DNA of 64,000 bases from Sapria himalayana. Its lineage: Eukaryota > Streptophyta > Magnoliopsida > Malpighiales > Rafflesiaceae. The stretch lies in contig JAREIK010000385.1 in NCBI GenBank assembly GCA_029783825.1, forward strand, positions 1,240,001 to 1,304,000, given 5' to 3'. Below the pieces are notes generated by a model, which was not told where the DNA came from, ran no database searches, and was given only the letters and a program-made list of their open reading frames with translations. Of this stretch, positions 40,501-46,690 are shown one piece after another. The stretch's first letter is position 1. Every line of letters begins with the position of its first letter. Both the position numbers and the translations under genes were made by a program.

Positions 40501-41950
40501 ACATAAAAATTAATTATTTATTTTTTGGAAATAAAATCAAATATATGGGTATTACTATAACATATGTTCAAATAGCAAATTAGTCATTAGATATTTTAAT
40601 GAAATACTTAAAAAATGCTCATCATAACTTTCTTTTCTCCAAAATTGATATTTTATATATTTACTCATCAGCATGAACTATATTATTGTAGTTTCAACAT
40701 TACTTTTACTTTAGCTTATTTATAGTTTATAATTTTTTTATTTTATTTTTTATTTATGGATTGGAGGATCCAGTATGTAAGCTATCATAATTCATTTTGC
40801 CTAAAATATTAGAACACCCCAAATAAATATATATTTTCCATTTTGGATAGTGACCCCATTAATTTTTCAGCATTAATATTAACAAAAATAATTTAAATTA
40901 TGAAATCTTACATTTTTAACAAAAAATTAATGATTTTGACGAATACTAAATAAAAAAAGATAGAACAAGAGTATCTAACAAAAATTCCCACAAAACACAT
41001 GCAAGTGAAGACTAGAATATACTCCTGGCTACCATGTGTAGGATCTTGATGCAACAAGCATCTTTTAAAAAAAACAAAGCACTAGAATGAAATGAGATTA
41101 CAACTAAAATTACCAGTGAAATTTTGAAAACCAAAAATAATTACCATAGAAGCTCACAATCTCATTAGGAATGAAAAACATGAAGATGATAAAGAGACAC
41201 CAAGTAATAATCTTCATCATCCATCCACCATGGTGCAGACTATCACGAGGATCCTTCTGACTCTTAACACCAACCATTATGATGCTTAGAAAAGTAAAAA
41301 ACAGAAAATTTCCCAGGCTAACACGGAGCACAGCATCAGTTTTGAACCACTCTCTACTGTGTGCCTTGTGAACATGATAGGTCCCTGCAGGTGTCACAAA
41401 TGAAACAATCATCAATCATTCAGCATATTGTTTTTGATATTTCCTTAAATTCTGCTTAAGTCATCCCCTCTACATTAACTGCTGAGCTCGATTCATCTTC
41501 ACTGCGTGACCTATGATGATCAAGGTCCATTACAGGCATTATGCGCAGAACTACTTTTAACAGTGAAGAATACCCTGAAATTGTGCTTTAAACATGCCTA
41601 TTCCAGAGTTTTTTTTTGGGTGCAATTTACACGGGATTAATATGTTTGTTTGTTTTCCTTCTTAAAAGTTGTTTACGACAATTTAACAATGAACCAGTGC
41701 CACTGAATCATTAAAAGAAGTAATTAGAGCCGTTAGCATGGCAGAAAATGTCAAGATAATACTCACGAGGAAGCTTCTCCATAAATGGCGCGGCAATCTC
41801 GCGCAGAATCCATGAAACAACCAGCGACGTTGCGAAGAGAAAACAATATGCAATTCTGGCCGAACGCCTGCTTATACCAGAAACCGCCGTTCGGCAGGCA
41901 TCGCAAGCACATGCCGCACAGCAAGACGCGAGGCAAGAAGCAGCCCACAT
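4683..41950 (-). CDS. SERINC: SERINC/TMS-family serine incorporator (six coding exons, 37 kb)
   Basis: SERINC proteins are multi-pass membrane proteins linked to serine incorporation into phosphatidylserine and sphingolipids, and to lipid scrambling. The six exons listed separately join in frame with compatible phases to 1239 nt, 412 aa, the usual length of plant members. The protein opens with the Cys-rich SCCAACACDACRTAVSGISR motif. It then has a hydrophobic segment, SREWFKTDAVLRVSLGNF, KDPRDSLHHGGWMMKI and FHWFTPSGQDCGLNAFFI, then the extracellular-loop CNGLHSRS, then VVYSAVRAGSST. It ends with TYSYSFFHIIF and a VFPEREF tail. Introns are 382, 25297, 96, 5303 and 4951 bp, all GT-AG. No stop or frameshift interrupts the exons, so the gene looks functional despite the large transposon load. 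Transcripts were not available to prove splicing. Confidence 0.9.
5296..5333. other. Conserved hairpin H1 in hAT copy 1
   Basis: An inverted repeat with left arm GACCGCGGGTCGGGT and a near-perfect right arm is flanked by A and T runs. The same hairpin occurs in copy 2 and in six short derivatives (see findings). Confidence 0.8.
5632..5709 (+). repeat. Three tandem 26-bp units in the copy 1 leader
   Basis: A unit containing TACATAAACCGTGCATCTC is repeated three times in the transposon leader. Copy 2 has a single diverged unit at about 35211-35235, so copy 1 expanded it. Confidence 0.8.
5900..8026 (+). pseudogene. hAT transposase with three in-frame stops (copy 1)
   Basis: The frame from ATG 5900 to TGA 8026 is collinear with the intact transposase of copy 2 and has no frameshift. 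It carries three nonsense codons: TAA at 6018-6020 (CAA in copy 2), TGA at 7619-7621 (TGC in copy 2) and TGA at 7667-7669 (TGG in copy 2). The longest open part is 6101-7621. The BED finger, the SDIWTCHDD block and the C-terminal SVASESAFS dimerisation block are all recognisable. Few other differences exist, so inactivation looks recent. Confidence 0.92.
8805..9452. mobile_element. Non-autonomous hAT-like element with GAGCTCGGCTCG repeats
   Basis: The left end reads TATGGGTGTAACTGAGCC, and the right end, reverse-complemented, reads TAGGGCTGTAATCGAGCC. Flanks are ACAGCATG (8797-8804) and ACGGCATG (9453-9460), 7 of 8 matching. The interior is built from repeated ACGAGCC/GAGCCGAG units, with a roughly 90-bp segment (CTCGGGCTCGGCTC...ACGAGCCTCAAAATGAT) occurring more than once. 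No transposase is encoded. It sits in SERINC intron 5. Confidence 0.8.
9461..9718. repeat. GC-rich hAT remnant with a recognisable right end
   Basis: The patch carries GGCACGGTGGCAC and CCGGCCGGCC motifs and ends in GGCATGACACATCTA, which matches the right terminal repeat variant of the TAGATGTGTC subgroup. No left end or target duplication could be paired. Confidence 0.45.
9921..10161 (-). CDS. SERINC: SERINC exon 5
   Basis: The acceptor AAATAG precedes 10161 and the donor is GTATCT. It encodes VGGSILPASIISLYCSYLC, then SGLASEPREYECNGLHS and VVYSAVRAGSST, residues 238-317. The phase matches both neighbours. Confidence 0.9.
10695..11186. mobile_element. Non-autonomous hAT element with GAGTCAAT target duplication
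   Basis: Ends are TAGAAGTGTCAAAAGGG and, on the right, GGTTGACACCTCTA. GAGTCAAT flanks it on both sides (10687-10694 and 11187-11194), a perfect 8/8. The interior holds three AAACCCTAATT...AATTAGGGTTT-type palindromic blocks (10914-11010). It lies in SERINC intron 4 and has no coding capacity. Confidence 0.92.
11453..11856. mobile_element. Non-autonomous hAT derivative with GTCAACCT target duplication
   Basis: Left end TAGAGGTGTCAAACGGGCC, right end GGTTGACACCTCTA. The flanks GTCAACCT at 11445-11452 and 11857-11864 match perfectly. Both subterminal regions are crowded with GGCACGG/CCGTGCC, and the centre carries hairpin H1 (11635-11671). It shares ends, repeats and hairpin with the intact transposase-bearing copy, so it is a likely deletion derivative of that family. 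Confidence 0.93.
12596..12972. mobile_element. Non-autonomous hAT element with TCACTAAC target duplication
   Basis: It begins TAGATGTGTCAAAAGGG and ends CCATTTAACACCTCTA. TCACTAAC flanks it at 12588-12595 and 12973-12980 (8/8). The centre holds a CCCTAATTTT...AATTAGGGTTTTGG palindrome and a GGGCGAGCC..TGTCGGGCATC block shared with the elements at 2795 and 20173. Length 377 bp, non-coding, in SERINC intron 4. Confidence 0.93.
13511..13966. mobile_element. Non-autonomous hAT derivative with AAGCCATC target duplication
   Basis: Left end TAGAGGTATCAACCGGGCC, right end GGCCCGTTTGACACCTCTA. AAGCCATC flanks at 13503-13510 and 13967-13974 match perfectly. Hairpin H1 lies at 13761-13798. Length 456 bp, in SERINC intron 4. 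Confidence 0.93.
13975..15300. other. AT-rich intron 4 sequence with a (TA)n tract
   Basis: No gene or terminal repeat seen in this part of SERINC intron 4. A pure (TA)n microsatellite occupies about 14881-14926. Confidence 0.6.
15465..15639 (-). CDS. SERINC: SERINC exon 4
   Basis: The acceptor CATTCAG precedes 15639 and the donor is a consensus GTAAGT. It encodes YIALFIVSLVCYS, then FHWFTPSGQDCGLNAFFI and FAIVALHPS, residues 179-237. Only 96 bp separate it from exon 3. Confidence 0.9.
15736..15847 (-). CDS. SERINC: SERINC exon 3
   Basis: The acceptor TTGCAG precedes 15847. The frame reads ASKFGAGLFLLVQVVLLLD and then FVHGWNNKW...YDEQFW, the conserved family block. The donor is GTCTGT, a weak but GT-type site. 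The exon joins exon 2 across a 25.3 kb intron. Confidence 0.88.
15943..16034. repeat. (GA)n and (TA)n microsatellites near SERINC exon 3
   Basis: A GAGAGA tract (about 15943-15966) is followed by an A-rich stretch and (TA)n at 16003-16034, about 100 bp upstream of exon 3 in the direction of transcription. Confidence 0.8.
16180..16571. repeat. Decayed GC-rich hAT-like patch ending in (TA)n
   Basis: The motifs GTGGCCCGATTGAGCCAC, TGGCACGACATGG and CCGGGTTGGCCTG resemble the subterminal repeats of the bounded hAT elements, but no ends or target duplication survive. A (TA)n tract follows at 16537-16571. Confidence 0.45.
16575..18470. other. AT-rich SERINC intron 2 sequence, nothing recognised
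   Basis: No long frame, no terminal repeats and no RNA gene that I can see. The composition is consistent with old decayed repeats. Confidence 0.5.
18476..18990. repeat. Solo-LTR-like repeat related to the LTR at 61184
   Basis: It begins TGTTGTATATGTAATTTG. It shares with the bounded solo LTR at 61184-61851 an AATAATGG(A/T)GGT(C/T)CC block and a GTGGA(G/T)GTAGCTAGTC..ACTAG(C/T)GAACCACGT block in the same order and spacing. The right end and target duplication could not be fixed. Confidence 0.6.
18991..20160. other. AT-rich SERINC intron 2 sequence, nothing recognised
   Basis: No coding pattern, terminal repeats or tandem structure seen. Confidence 0.5.
20173..20560. mobile_element. Non-autonomous hAT element with GATCAAAC target duplication
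   Basis: It begins TAGATGTATCAAATGGGCC and ends CCCATTTGACACGTCTA. GATCAAAC flanks at 20165-20172 and 20561-20568 match 8/8. A central CCCTAATTTTT...AATTAGGGTTTT palindrome and a CGGCGAGCC..GTTGGGCATC block place it with the elements at 2795 and 12596. Length 388 bp. Confidence 0.92.
21383..21817. mobile_element. Old non-autonomous hAT element (7/8 target duplication)
   Basis: It begins TAGTGGTGTCAACTAAG and ends CTCATTTGACACCTACA. The flanks are GTTTAAAC (21375-21382) and GTTCAAAC (21818-21825), differing at one base. The interior has decayed GGCACGGCATGACC-type motifs. Length 435 bp. Confidence 0.82.
22279..22714. mobile_element. Non-autonomous hAT derivative with TATACATC target duplication
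   Basis: Left end TAGAGGTGTCAAACGGGCC, right end CCCGGTAGACACCTGTA. TATACATC flanks at 22271-22278 and 22715-22722 are perfect. Hairpin H1 lies at 22472-22509. Length 436 bp; the overlapping small frames on both strands are by-products of GC content. Confidence 0.93.
22723..23380. other. AT-rich SERINC intron 2 sequence, nothing recognised
   Basis: Between two hAT derivatives; no features seen. Confidence 0.5.
23393..23785. mobile_element. hAT derivative lacking its left terminal repeat
   Basis: The right end CCCATTTGACACCTCTA is intact and hairpin H1 lies at 23555-23592. The left part starts abruptly at GCACGAGGCACGGCACGG, which in full relatives lies about 30 bp inside the element. No copy of the right flank ATTATAAC is found on the left. 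Confidence 0.8.
26070..26760 (+). pseudogene. Decayed hAT transposase fragment (copy 4)
   Basis: The nucleotides track the intact transposase segment by segment. 26190-26215 resembles its TATTTTCAGCCATC..TATCGTAGGATT. The run GATTCTTCATCATCAATATG at about 26399 matches its GATTCTTCATCCTCATGATG. TTTATCATGTTATACAT near 26562 matches TTTCATGTCAGATGCATGTG. ACGAGTTTGACACTCT near 26687 matches its CAAGAGTTTGGTAATCTCT. There are many stops and indels. The 5' and 3' parts of the gene could not be traced. Confidence 0.7.
27174..27927. mobile_element. hAT-like element with GCACGGACACGG ends, nested in copy 4
   Basis: The left end CTAAGAAGCACGGACACGG pairs with the right end, reverse-complemented CAAGGAAACATAGACACGG. 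AAAAACAC flanks it at 27166-27173 and 27928-27935 (8/8). Its left third is related, in reverse orientation, to the element at 53006-53737. The proline-rich open frame inside arises from the tandem repeat at 27506-27605 and is not a credible gene. Confidence 0.82.
27506..27605 (+). repeat. 28-bp tandem repeat, about 3.5 units
   Basis: Units beginning CCCCTTCCTCTCCCC and ending TTCTCGCCA repeat at 27506, 27534 and 27562, with a partial fourth. They lie inside the element at 27174. Confidence 0.9.
29100..29482. repeat. Decayed hAT-like patch with right end
   Basis: GGCACGACCC and TTGGCCCAACATGG motifs precede CAATTGACATCTCTA, a variant right terminal repeat ending at about 29480. The left end was not found. 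Confidence 0.45.
29560..30030 (+). repeat. Probable LTR and primer-binding region of a retroelement
   Basis: A CTAGAATGATCTAGAAG stretch, a GCTATATAAAGGAGATC box (about 29850) and then GACAAGTGGTATTAAAAG near 30020 resemble a plant LTR promoter followed by a decayed TGGTATCAGAGC-type tRNA-Met primer site. A gag relic follows in the same orientation, which supports the reading. Confidence 0.45.
30040..30960 (+). pseudogene. Ty3/gypsy-type gag relic
   Basis: Translation with several breaks gives a segment near 30745-30830 reading FNDKKVYSLLGVLKP and then GLQRRYVQDLTYVMSIAK. This fits the plant gypsy capsid end 'DK..F.FL.GLKPWA..EL.RR.VQDL..AM..AE'. Upstream weak matches continue back to about 30400. 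The frame is interrupted by stops. Homology is judged by eye. Confidence 0.6.
30961..34440 (+). other. Retroelement-like debris, possible copia fragment
   Basis: No intact frame. A segment near 32465-32560 reads GEHIRVSHSAHQEDIKR and then IIHLDI-G, similar in layout to the copia pre-integrase 'GKH.R.S.......F..IHSD.WGP'. Two related stretches (about 30966-31020 and 31408-31450, 'GCCACT(T/A)GTATGTTTTCTTTG') suggest an internal duplication. Everything else is too decayed to name. Confidence 0.3.
34890..34927. other. Conserved hairpin H1 in hAT copy 2
   Basis: Left arm GACCGCGGGTCGGGTC, six-base loop, perfect right arm, bordered by an A run and a T run. The same structure sits in copy 1 and in six non-autonomous derivatives. 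Confidence 0.9.
35002..35063. other. Two adjacent perfect inverted repeats in the hAT leader
   Basis: AGCCGTTGG (35002-35010) pairs with CCAACGGCT (35019-35027). GGGCAGAATC (35031-35040) pairs with GATTCTGCCC (35054-35063). Both recur at 5437-5497 in copy 1 and, with altered bases, at 46759-46821 in copy 3. Confidence 0.9.
35416..35448 (+). promoter_or_regulatory. Short upstream frame overlapping the transposase ATG
   Basis: ATG at 35416 opens a 10-codon frame ending TAA at 35446-35448. It overlaps the transposase ATG (35432) in another frame, so it could lower translation. Copy 1 lacks this upstream ATG. A possible 54-bp leader intron (GT 35358 to AG 35411) is too short to be confident. Confidence 0.4.
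35432..37561 (+). CDS. hAT transposase, BED zinc finger type, 709 aa, intact
   Basis: This enzyme would cut and join the element at its terminal repeats in the nucleus. The start is ATG 35432, giving MTNSPNTYLN; the open frame reaches upstream to 35345 only through a non-ATG codon. The BED finger covers about residues 50-96, with W50, C71, C74, H88 and H92. The RNase H-like core starts with the first acidic motif SDIWTCHDD (D209), then VTFDNAANN (D275) and RCMCHVINL (C304, H307), then RHRWNYTYLML (W365). A glycine run GGGG lies near residue 530. The C-terminal dimerisation block covers about 600-670: LLQWWKSYE, TPPVSSVASESAFS, RSRLRPDMVEAL. The tail is Asp-rich. There is no stop or frameshift. 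Motif residues follow hAT family knowledge; the third catalytic acidic residue was not assigned. Confidence 0.95.
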   Translation: MTNSPNTYLNLENENVSVTQTSVAPETLVSPVMSAQSSKKQKTRRTSVVWTHFKIITQLDVRGEEHEMAQCKYCMRLLTCKSTCGTGHLKRHSEICSKKHGPLDPRQTQLGTTFFETGSSSVSKFTPFVYSNELGRDGMARLITLMGLPIRFSEDPRVVRIMQTYFQPSYRRIPRSTSRSDILKIYKLEKQKIINELLGFSGVVSVTSDIWTCHDDSSYACITSHYVDSNWTINKKILGFTEILHPHDGPAIFECMMKIFREYKIQNKIFSVTFDNAANNGVAINMFVRNIRDAPLGEIFHVRCMCHVINLIVQADMKVCSPALENIRNALKYIRTPRRLQEFGNLCLSANLKKKKFQSDVRHRWNYTYLMLESCVGYEHVISDYVNSKSGELIIDDTDWASGILFIKFLKIFYDTTNMCSSVYTPTTCIALRCICNISSMFRMYRADPTLSLMVAEMETKYLKYWSTIPSLYCLAACMDPRAKVEGVENTLTFISSCMNLEEPPQGFIYEKLTDLFTYYDTRYGGGGVETVSTDSDTLFGDDPYSINLARGKRRGGPSHRSELSRYLDTDYCSILSPSDNKNLDLLQWWKSYESAYPVLSRMARDLLTPPVSSVASESAFSVAVNVISDKRSRLRPDMVEALACLKDWEDSRFSISDHAEAGTVTDTAVASTSTTMAEELIADDDDDDPYDTDLDVAADDSHFMPLDD
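38852..39530. repeat. Second unit of a ~640-bp tandem duplication; holds an empty hAT site
   Basis: From GATATACAATAATAATATTTTG through CTCCAACCTC this unit matches the DNA flanking the intact hAT copy (34463-34591 joined to 38242-38851). The hAT insertion point corresponds to about 38970-38985 here, which reads straight through without insertion. It is a natural unoccupied paralogous site. Confidence 0.85.
39531..41100. other. AT-rich SERINC intron 2 sequence, nothing recognised
   Basis: No coding pattern or terminal repeats. A short (TA)n run lies near 39900-39917. Confidence 0.5.
41145..41384 (-). CDS. SERINC: SERINC exon 2
   Basis: An acceptor CTGCAG precedes 41384 and a GTAATT donor follows 41145. 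The exon encodes residues 62-141, including SREWFKTDAVLRVSL and HHGGWMMKI, with two membrane segments. The junction with exon 1 reads LP-R-TYHVH, slightly different from the LPWINxFH usual in relatives as I remember them. Confidence 0.9.
41767..41950 (-). CDS. SERINC: SERINC exon 1
   Basis: ATG at 41950-41948 opens the Cys-rich N-terminus typical of the family. The exon covers residues 1-61 and ends at a consensus GTGAGT donor (41766-41761). The ATG is chosen because the family motif begins directly after it. Confidence 0.9.
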
Positions 41951-42258
41951 GGATTAGGATTCGCTAATCAAATTGCAGAACTAAGAACAGCAAATCAAGT
42001 TTTGAGCAATCTATTTGCCAAATGAATTGATGCAGCCGACCAAGGTGTCAGTCGGCACCAGAAATATGGAAGGGGATTCCCCCAGGCCCCACTGGTTGAG
42101 ACTTCAGACTGACACTGAGCGCGCCGCTGCCAGGTTCCAGAAATGTTATTAATAAACACTGATCAACATTAATATTGATTTATATGAATATTATATCCAA
42201 TTATAAAAATTTAGATATATACACCTATATAAACACTGATCAACATATATATCAAAAC
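41951..42258 (-). promoter_or_regulatory. Upstream region of SERINC
   Basis: About 300 bp of low-copy sequence separates the SERINC ATG from the first upstream transposon, so it must hold the leader and perhaps the core promoter. I see no clear TATA box; GC-rich GAGCGCGCCGCTGCC lies near 42117-42131. Position is the only evidence for function. Confidence 0.35.
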
Positions 42259-43207
42259 TAGAAATGTAAAAAAGGTCGGGCTGGGGCAGCCCACCCATTT
42301 TTTCTAGTCCCACCCGAGCTCACATTTCGTGCCTGGCACATCACGGTTACCTTGAGTGCATGTCCGACACGGCCCATTGCTCGAAATCAGCCCAGGTTTG
42401 GGTCAGATCAAGTCGAATCGGGATAATTTAGGTTATTTTAAATTTTAAAAATTAGTATTTGAGACCCGCACTGCCGCACCATCCTCCCCATCGGGTGTTG
42501 TTTCGTCGGCCACAGGACATCATTTTGTCGGCCGTTGAGCATTTCATTGGCCGTCAGGCATCATTTCATCGGTTGTTGGGCATCATTTCATCAAAGATCA
42601 AGCACGTCGTCCATGTCATGCCCACGTGCCAGTAGAGGTGTCACCGTGCCGGGCCGGCCCGGCCCTGCACGAGGCACGGCACGGTTCAACCGTGCCGGGG
42701 ACGGCCCGGCAAGGAAAAAATCCGTGCTCGGGCCCGTGCCGTGCCCGGCTTTGGCACGAACCGTGTCGTGCCGTGCCTGGCCCAGCACGGTTCGGCCCGC
42801 GGCACGGCAAACCGGCACGGGTTTATCCCGTGCGGGGAGCCCCGTGAGTCCGACCGCATGCTTCTCCTCCCGCAAAAAAAGACCGCGGGTCGGGTCGAAT
42901 TAGACCCGACCCGCGGTCCCCCATTTCCCGAACCTCTCGGACAAGTTTGCCCGAGCGTGCCAGGCGAGGCACGGCACGGCCCGTCGTGCCTGCGGGCCGT
43001 GCCGGACCCGATTTTTTTAAATCGTGCCGGGCCGGCCCATTTGACACCTCTACGTGCCAGGCACCCAGGTCGTGCCTGGCAAGGCACGTGGGCCGAAGAT
43101 TCCCAGCCCAGCATAGCACGAACAATGCCTTAGGCCAGCCCTGCACAGACACATGCACAGGACTGCACCATGTCTTGTCGAGCCACCCGACCCATTTGAC
43201 ACATCTA
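42259..43207. mobile_element. Outer non-autonomous hAT element with ATCAAAAC target duplication
   Basis: It begins TAGAAATGTAAAAAAGG and ends CCCATTTGACACATCTA. ATCAAAAC flanks at 42251-42258 and 43208-43215 match 8/8. A second hAT element (42633-43052) is inserted inside. Before that insertion the element was about 520 bp. It holds a degenerate ~27-bp tandem repeat (GGCATCATTTCATCGG type, about 42495-42595) and sits roughly 0.3 kb upstream of the SERINC start codon. Confidence 0.9.
42633..43052. mobile_element. Nested hAT derivative with CGTGCCAG target duplication
   Basis: Left end TAGAGGTGTCACCGTGCCG, right end GGCCCATTTGACACCTCTA. CGTGCCAG flanks at 42625-42632 and 43053-43060 match 8/8. 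Hairpin H1 lies at 42881-42918. It landed inside the older element at 42259. Confidence 0.93.
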
Positions 43208-43442
43208 ATCAAAACCAATATATCTATACTTCATTAGTACTTATATTCATATATACACCGATATATCTTCGATATATTCGTAAAATTCAAGTACTGATAT
43301 ATTCATCGACACCAATATTTTAATGCTTGAAAATATGTGATATCATATGTTATAGATATGATATCACATAATGACAACATAATTAAACATGGATGGATTG
43401 CTTCGAGTTGACTTAATCATGAACATTATTAAACACTTGATT

Positions 43443-43662
43443 TAGTGGTGTCAAGCGAATTGGACATCCAAGGTACGGCTTGGGACATGTCTAGATTGAG
43501 TCGTGTATGGCCCAGCACGATCCAGAACCATGTCTGGACCTAGGTCGTGCCGGCCCAAGGCACGACTCGTGGAGTGCTGGGCCAGATGCTACCATGTCTT
43601 GTGTCCGGCCAAGCACGACTTGCATGTTAGGCTCGTTAGCATAATCCACCAGTATAGTAACC
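43443..43662. repeat. Fragment of another hAT element
   Basis: It begins TAGTGGTGTCAAGCGAATTGG, a left terminal repeat variant. It continues with GGCCCAGCACGATCC and CAAGGCACGACTCG motifs and then meets the end of copy 3 at 43663. No right end or target duplication was found. Confidence 0.55.
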
Positions 43663-44063
43663 TAGAGTTGTCAAATGAGTCGTGCCAAGCATGACACAGT
43701 ATAGTATAGCAATCATGCCAAACATGGAACAGCCCAATAATGGCCACCCCGGCATGGCCCGTCCTGATGAGACTGGCTGGAATTAGGCTGAGCTGGTTCG
43801 AGCCTAGATATTCCAGCTTAGCCTAACATAACAAGGACTTCGAGATCGACTCACACTCAAATCACCATCACCATCGCGGTATCACCCCCCACCGATTGTG
43901 AAATTGTGGATTAATTATTTTATTTTTTTTACAATTTTCATATTTTAAGTTACATGTTACCTTTTATGAGTTGCGACATTTTATCATTTATTTAGTTCAA
44001 ATAAATCAAACAAAATAAATTCATTAACACAAATGACAACGTATAATAAATAATCATAAATAT

Positions 44064-44068
<5 letters not shown>

Positions 44069-44103
<35 letters not shown>
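44069..44103. repeat. (TA)n microsatellite in hAT copy 3
   Basis: About 17 TA units within the AT-rich 3' part of copy 3. Confidence 0.9.
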
Positions 44104-44105
<2 letters not shown>

Positions 44106-44279
44106 TTCATAATTCTATCCAAAAATAAATAAAATAACATAAAGTTACAACTCACAATGATGAATAACAACATAAAACAAAAATCACAAATCTTGATCAT
44201 AATAATGCAAGCTTAATCCCAATGTCAATTAGTATAATTATGCAACTAATAATTATCATGTAAGTATTTGATGGTATCA

Positions 44280-46240
44280 CTAGTGGTGGGCTCAACCTCC
44301 TCAAAGTCTCAAGAGTCATCATCTATTAGCAACTCGTCTACTCTTGTTCCAGTACAATCTTGAATGACAAATCTCAAACCTCTCAATCTATCATGCATGC
44401 TAGTGCCTCAATGATATTTGGTTGTAATATCGATCTTCTATTCGAAATCAAATTAACTACAATAGAAAAAGTAGACTCTGATAATATGCTCGACACTAGA
44501 TGAGTTAGTAGATCTCGTATTATCTTAGATAGAATGGGATTGGTGGACTCACATGATTCCCATCATTATAAAACATCAAGGTTCATGTCATCATTATGTG
44601 ATATGATTGAGAAGTAATCGATATCTAAGCACCGAGACAACTCACTTATATTCCACGGTCTACCTCATTGTTTCTCTCTTGATACTAAATGGAGAAGCCA
44701 TTGTCATCAAATTTGATGTACAAGTCCATGCTAGCAACCTTTACAATACATAGTATCATAATATATAAATAATATAGTCAAATTATTATGAATAAACACT
44801 TTATGTTTGAATTTATAGTTCATACATGAAGTTATGTATGTCAAAATATTCTTTACCCTTTTTACCTTAACCTTAGGGTCCATGCAGGTAACTAGCCAAT
44901 GGAATGGTGAACGAATACTTTAAGTACTTAGTTTCCATCTCAACAACCATGTCACTAAATATCGAGTCATCTCTAAACTTCCTAAACATGTCATTGATGT
45001 TACATATGTACTTAAGTGTAATGCTGCGGTGAGAGTATAAAATAACGAACAAATGTTCGTCATGTCAAAAAAATCTTCAATAACTTTATTTATGAAATTC
45101 ATGTATCCCAGTCAGTGTCATCAATAATATGTTCATCACCTTGACTATTGACATGATCAAATATCATGTATTCATATCCAACACATGACTCGAACATCAT
45201 GTATGTATAATTCTAACAGTGTCTCATATTCGTTTATAATTTCTTCTTCTTTAAGCATATAGACAAACAGAGACAACCAAACTCTTACTATCTGCTAGGC
45301 GTCTGAAAATATTTTAGTGAGTTACATTTTTTTTCTAAATCAGGAAAAACAACCTTCAACCATGCTTGTACTATTAGGTTAATGACTTGACGCAAGCATC
45401 TAATGTGAAAAATCTTATTTAATGGCATGTCATTAATGGTTCTTACAAATATGTTAATGACAACTTTATTATTAAATGTGATACTATATGTTTTATTTTG
45501 AACATTATATCCTCGAAAGATTGTAAATTTTCACTCATATATGGTCAAATCATCACGAGGTTGGAGAATCTATAAAAATCCTAATATCTTTTTATTTTGT
45601 GTCAATTTAGAATCTACATATTGAACGATGAAGCATGCATGAGATACATTATCGTAATTAGTTCATATATTGAATATCACATACATTGCGTAACTATATT
45701 TTTTAAATTCATTAGTTATTATTTATTTTTCTAACTTATAGTATTTTAGTTTATCATTCTTAGAAGTAGACCTATGAATCTTATGATATACATTATACAA
45801 GTATGTATGTATGATATTAACAATCCTTATATCCTTTGAAAATTTAATCGAAAGATCTATCATAGTAATTAGTTTGGTCATGTCTTCGTTTCCTAACTCA
45901 TTGTGGTATATGAAGGGGATCAATATATAAGCTGAACTAGATCCAACCTTAAAGACTTCACCGCTCAATTGGGTTTGCCTATAAATTAATGTATCATATT
46001 TGTTGGTGCATTATTCATCATGCCTCTTTAGGTGTTCAGTACTCATATAGATTAATATTTTTTTATAATACTTACATTGTGCTAATTTTTTATTAGTGCT
46101 CCTAGCATTTTTATTTTGTAAAATGTTAAAGTGAGTTCAAACTATAGATTTTCTTCTAATTTTTTTAATTTTTAGATATTTGAGTTTGGGTCAAGACCAT
46201 GAGAGAAAATAGGGTTTCGGCCTTGGACCTTTCCATATGG
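44280..46240 (-). pseudogene. Decayed hAT transposase (copy 3)
   Basis: Fragments of the family protein appear in order on the minus strand. The AQCKYY..HLKRHDE remnant of the BED finger is at about 46090-46010, with the second Cys lost. FKVGSSSAYILIPF and then RSTSKNDKLKYYKLEK lie at 45950-45723. FINKVIEDFFDMTNIC is near 45100, and the C-terminal dimerisation block is at about 44520-44400. Stops and frameshifts are numerous, so this is the oldest of the three well-aligned copies. Confidence 0.85.
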
Positions 46241-46529
46241 TTATTAATATTAAAATTATCAATGTTTATGTTAATGTTCATTTTGTTAATATTAAATTAA
46301 CTATTTGTCATTTTAGATTTTTATTGGTTTATTAATTATATTTTAAATTTTATATTTAAAATAAAATTGGAAATTAAACATAAATAATAAAATAAAATTT
46401 AAATAGTAATGTATGTTTGGACATTTATGGAATACTTATTGTCAAAGTCCAATCTATGAGGTCTGATGTCAATAGTCTAGACCCAAGTTCCATGCCTGAG
46501 AGGTGATAGGAAGGAAAGTCGAACTCCAA

Positions 46530-46690
46530 GAGGAGAGAGAGAGAGAATGGGGATGGGGATGAGATGGAGAGAGAGAGAGAGAGAGAGAGAATGAGAGAGA
46601 GAATGATAGGATTGAGAAAGAAAGAAGAGCGAGGTGATAAGTGAGATTAAAATACAAAAGAGGAAGAGAATATATATATATATAGACATC
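46530..46690. repeat. (GA)n microsatellite in the copy 3 leader
   Basis: Pure and interrupted GAGAGA tracts with a GGGGAT repeat. They correspond to the CTCTCT tracts of the transposon leader in copies 1 and 2, expanded here. Confidence 0.85.

Noticed and set aside
10162..41144. Separate genes for the isolated SERINC exons
   Set aside because: Phases, splice sites and the order of conserved motifs all fit one 412-aa protein. No alternative start or stop supports separate genes.
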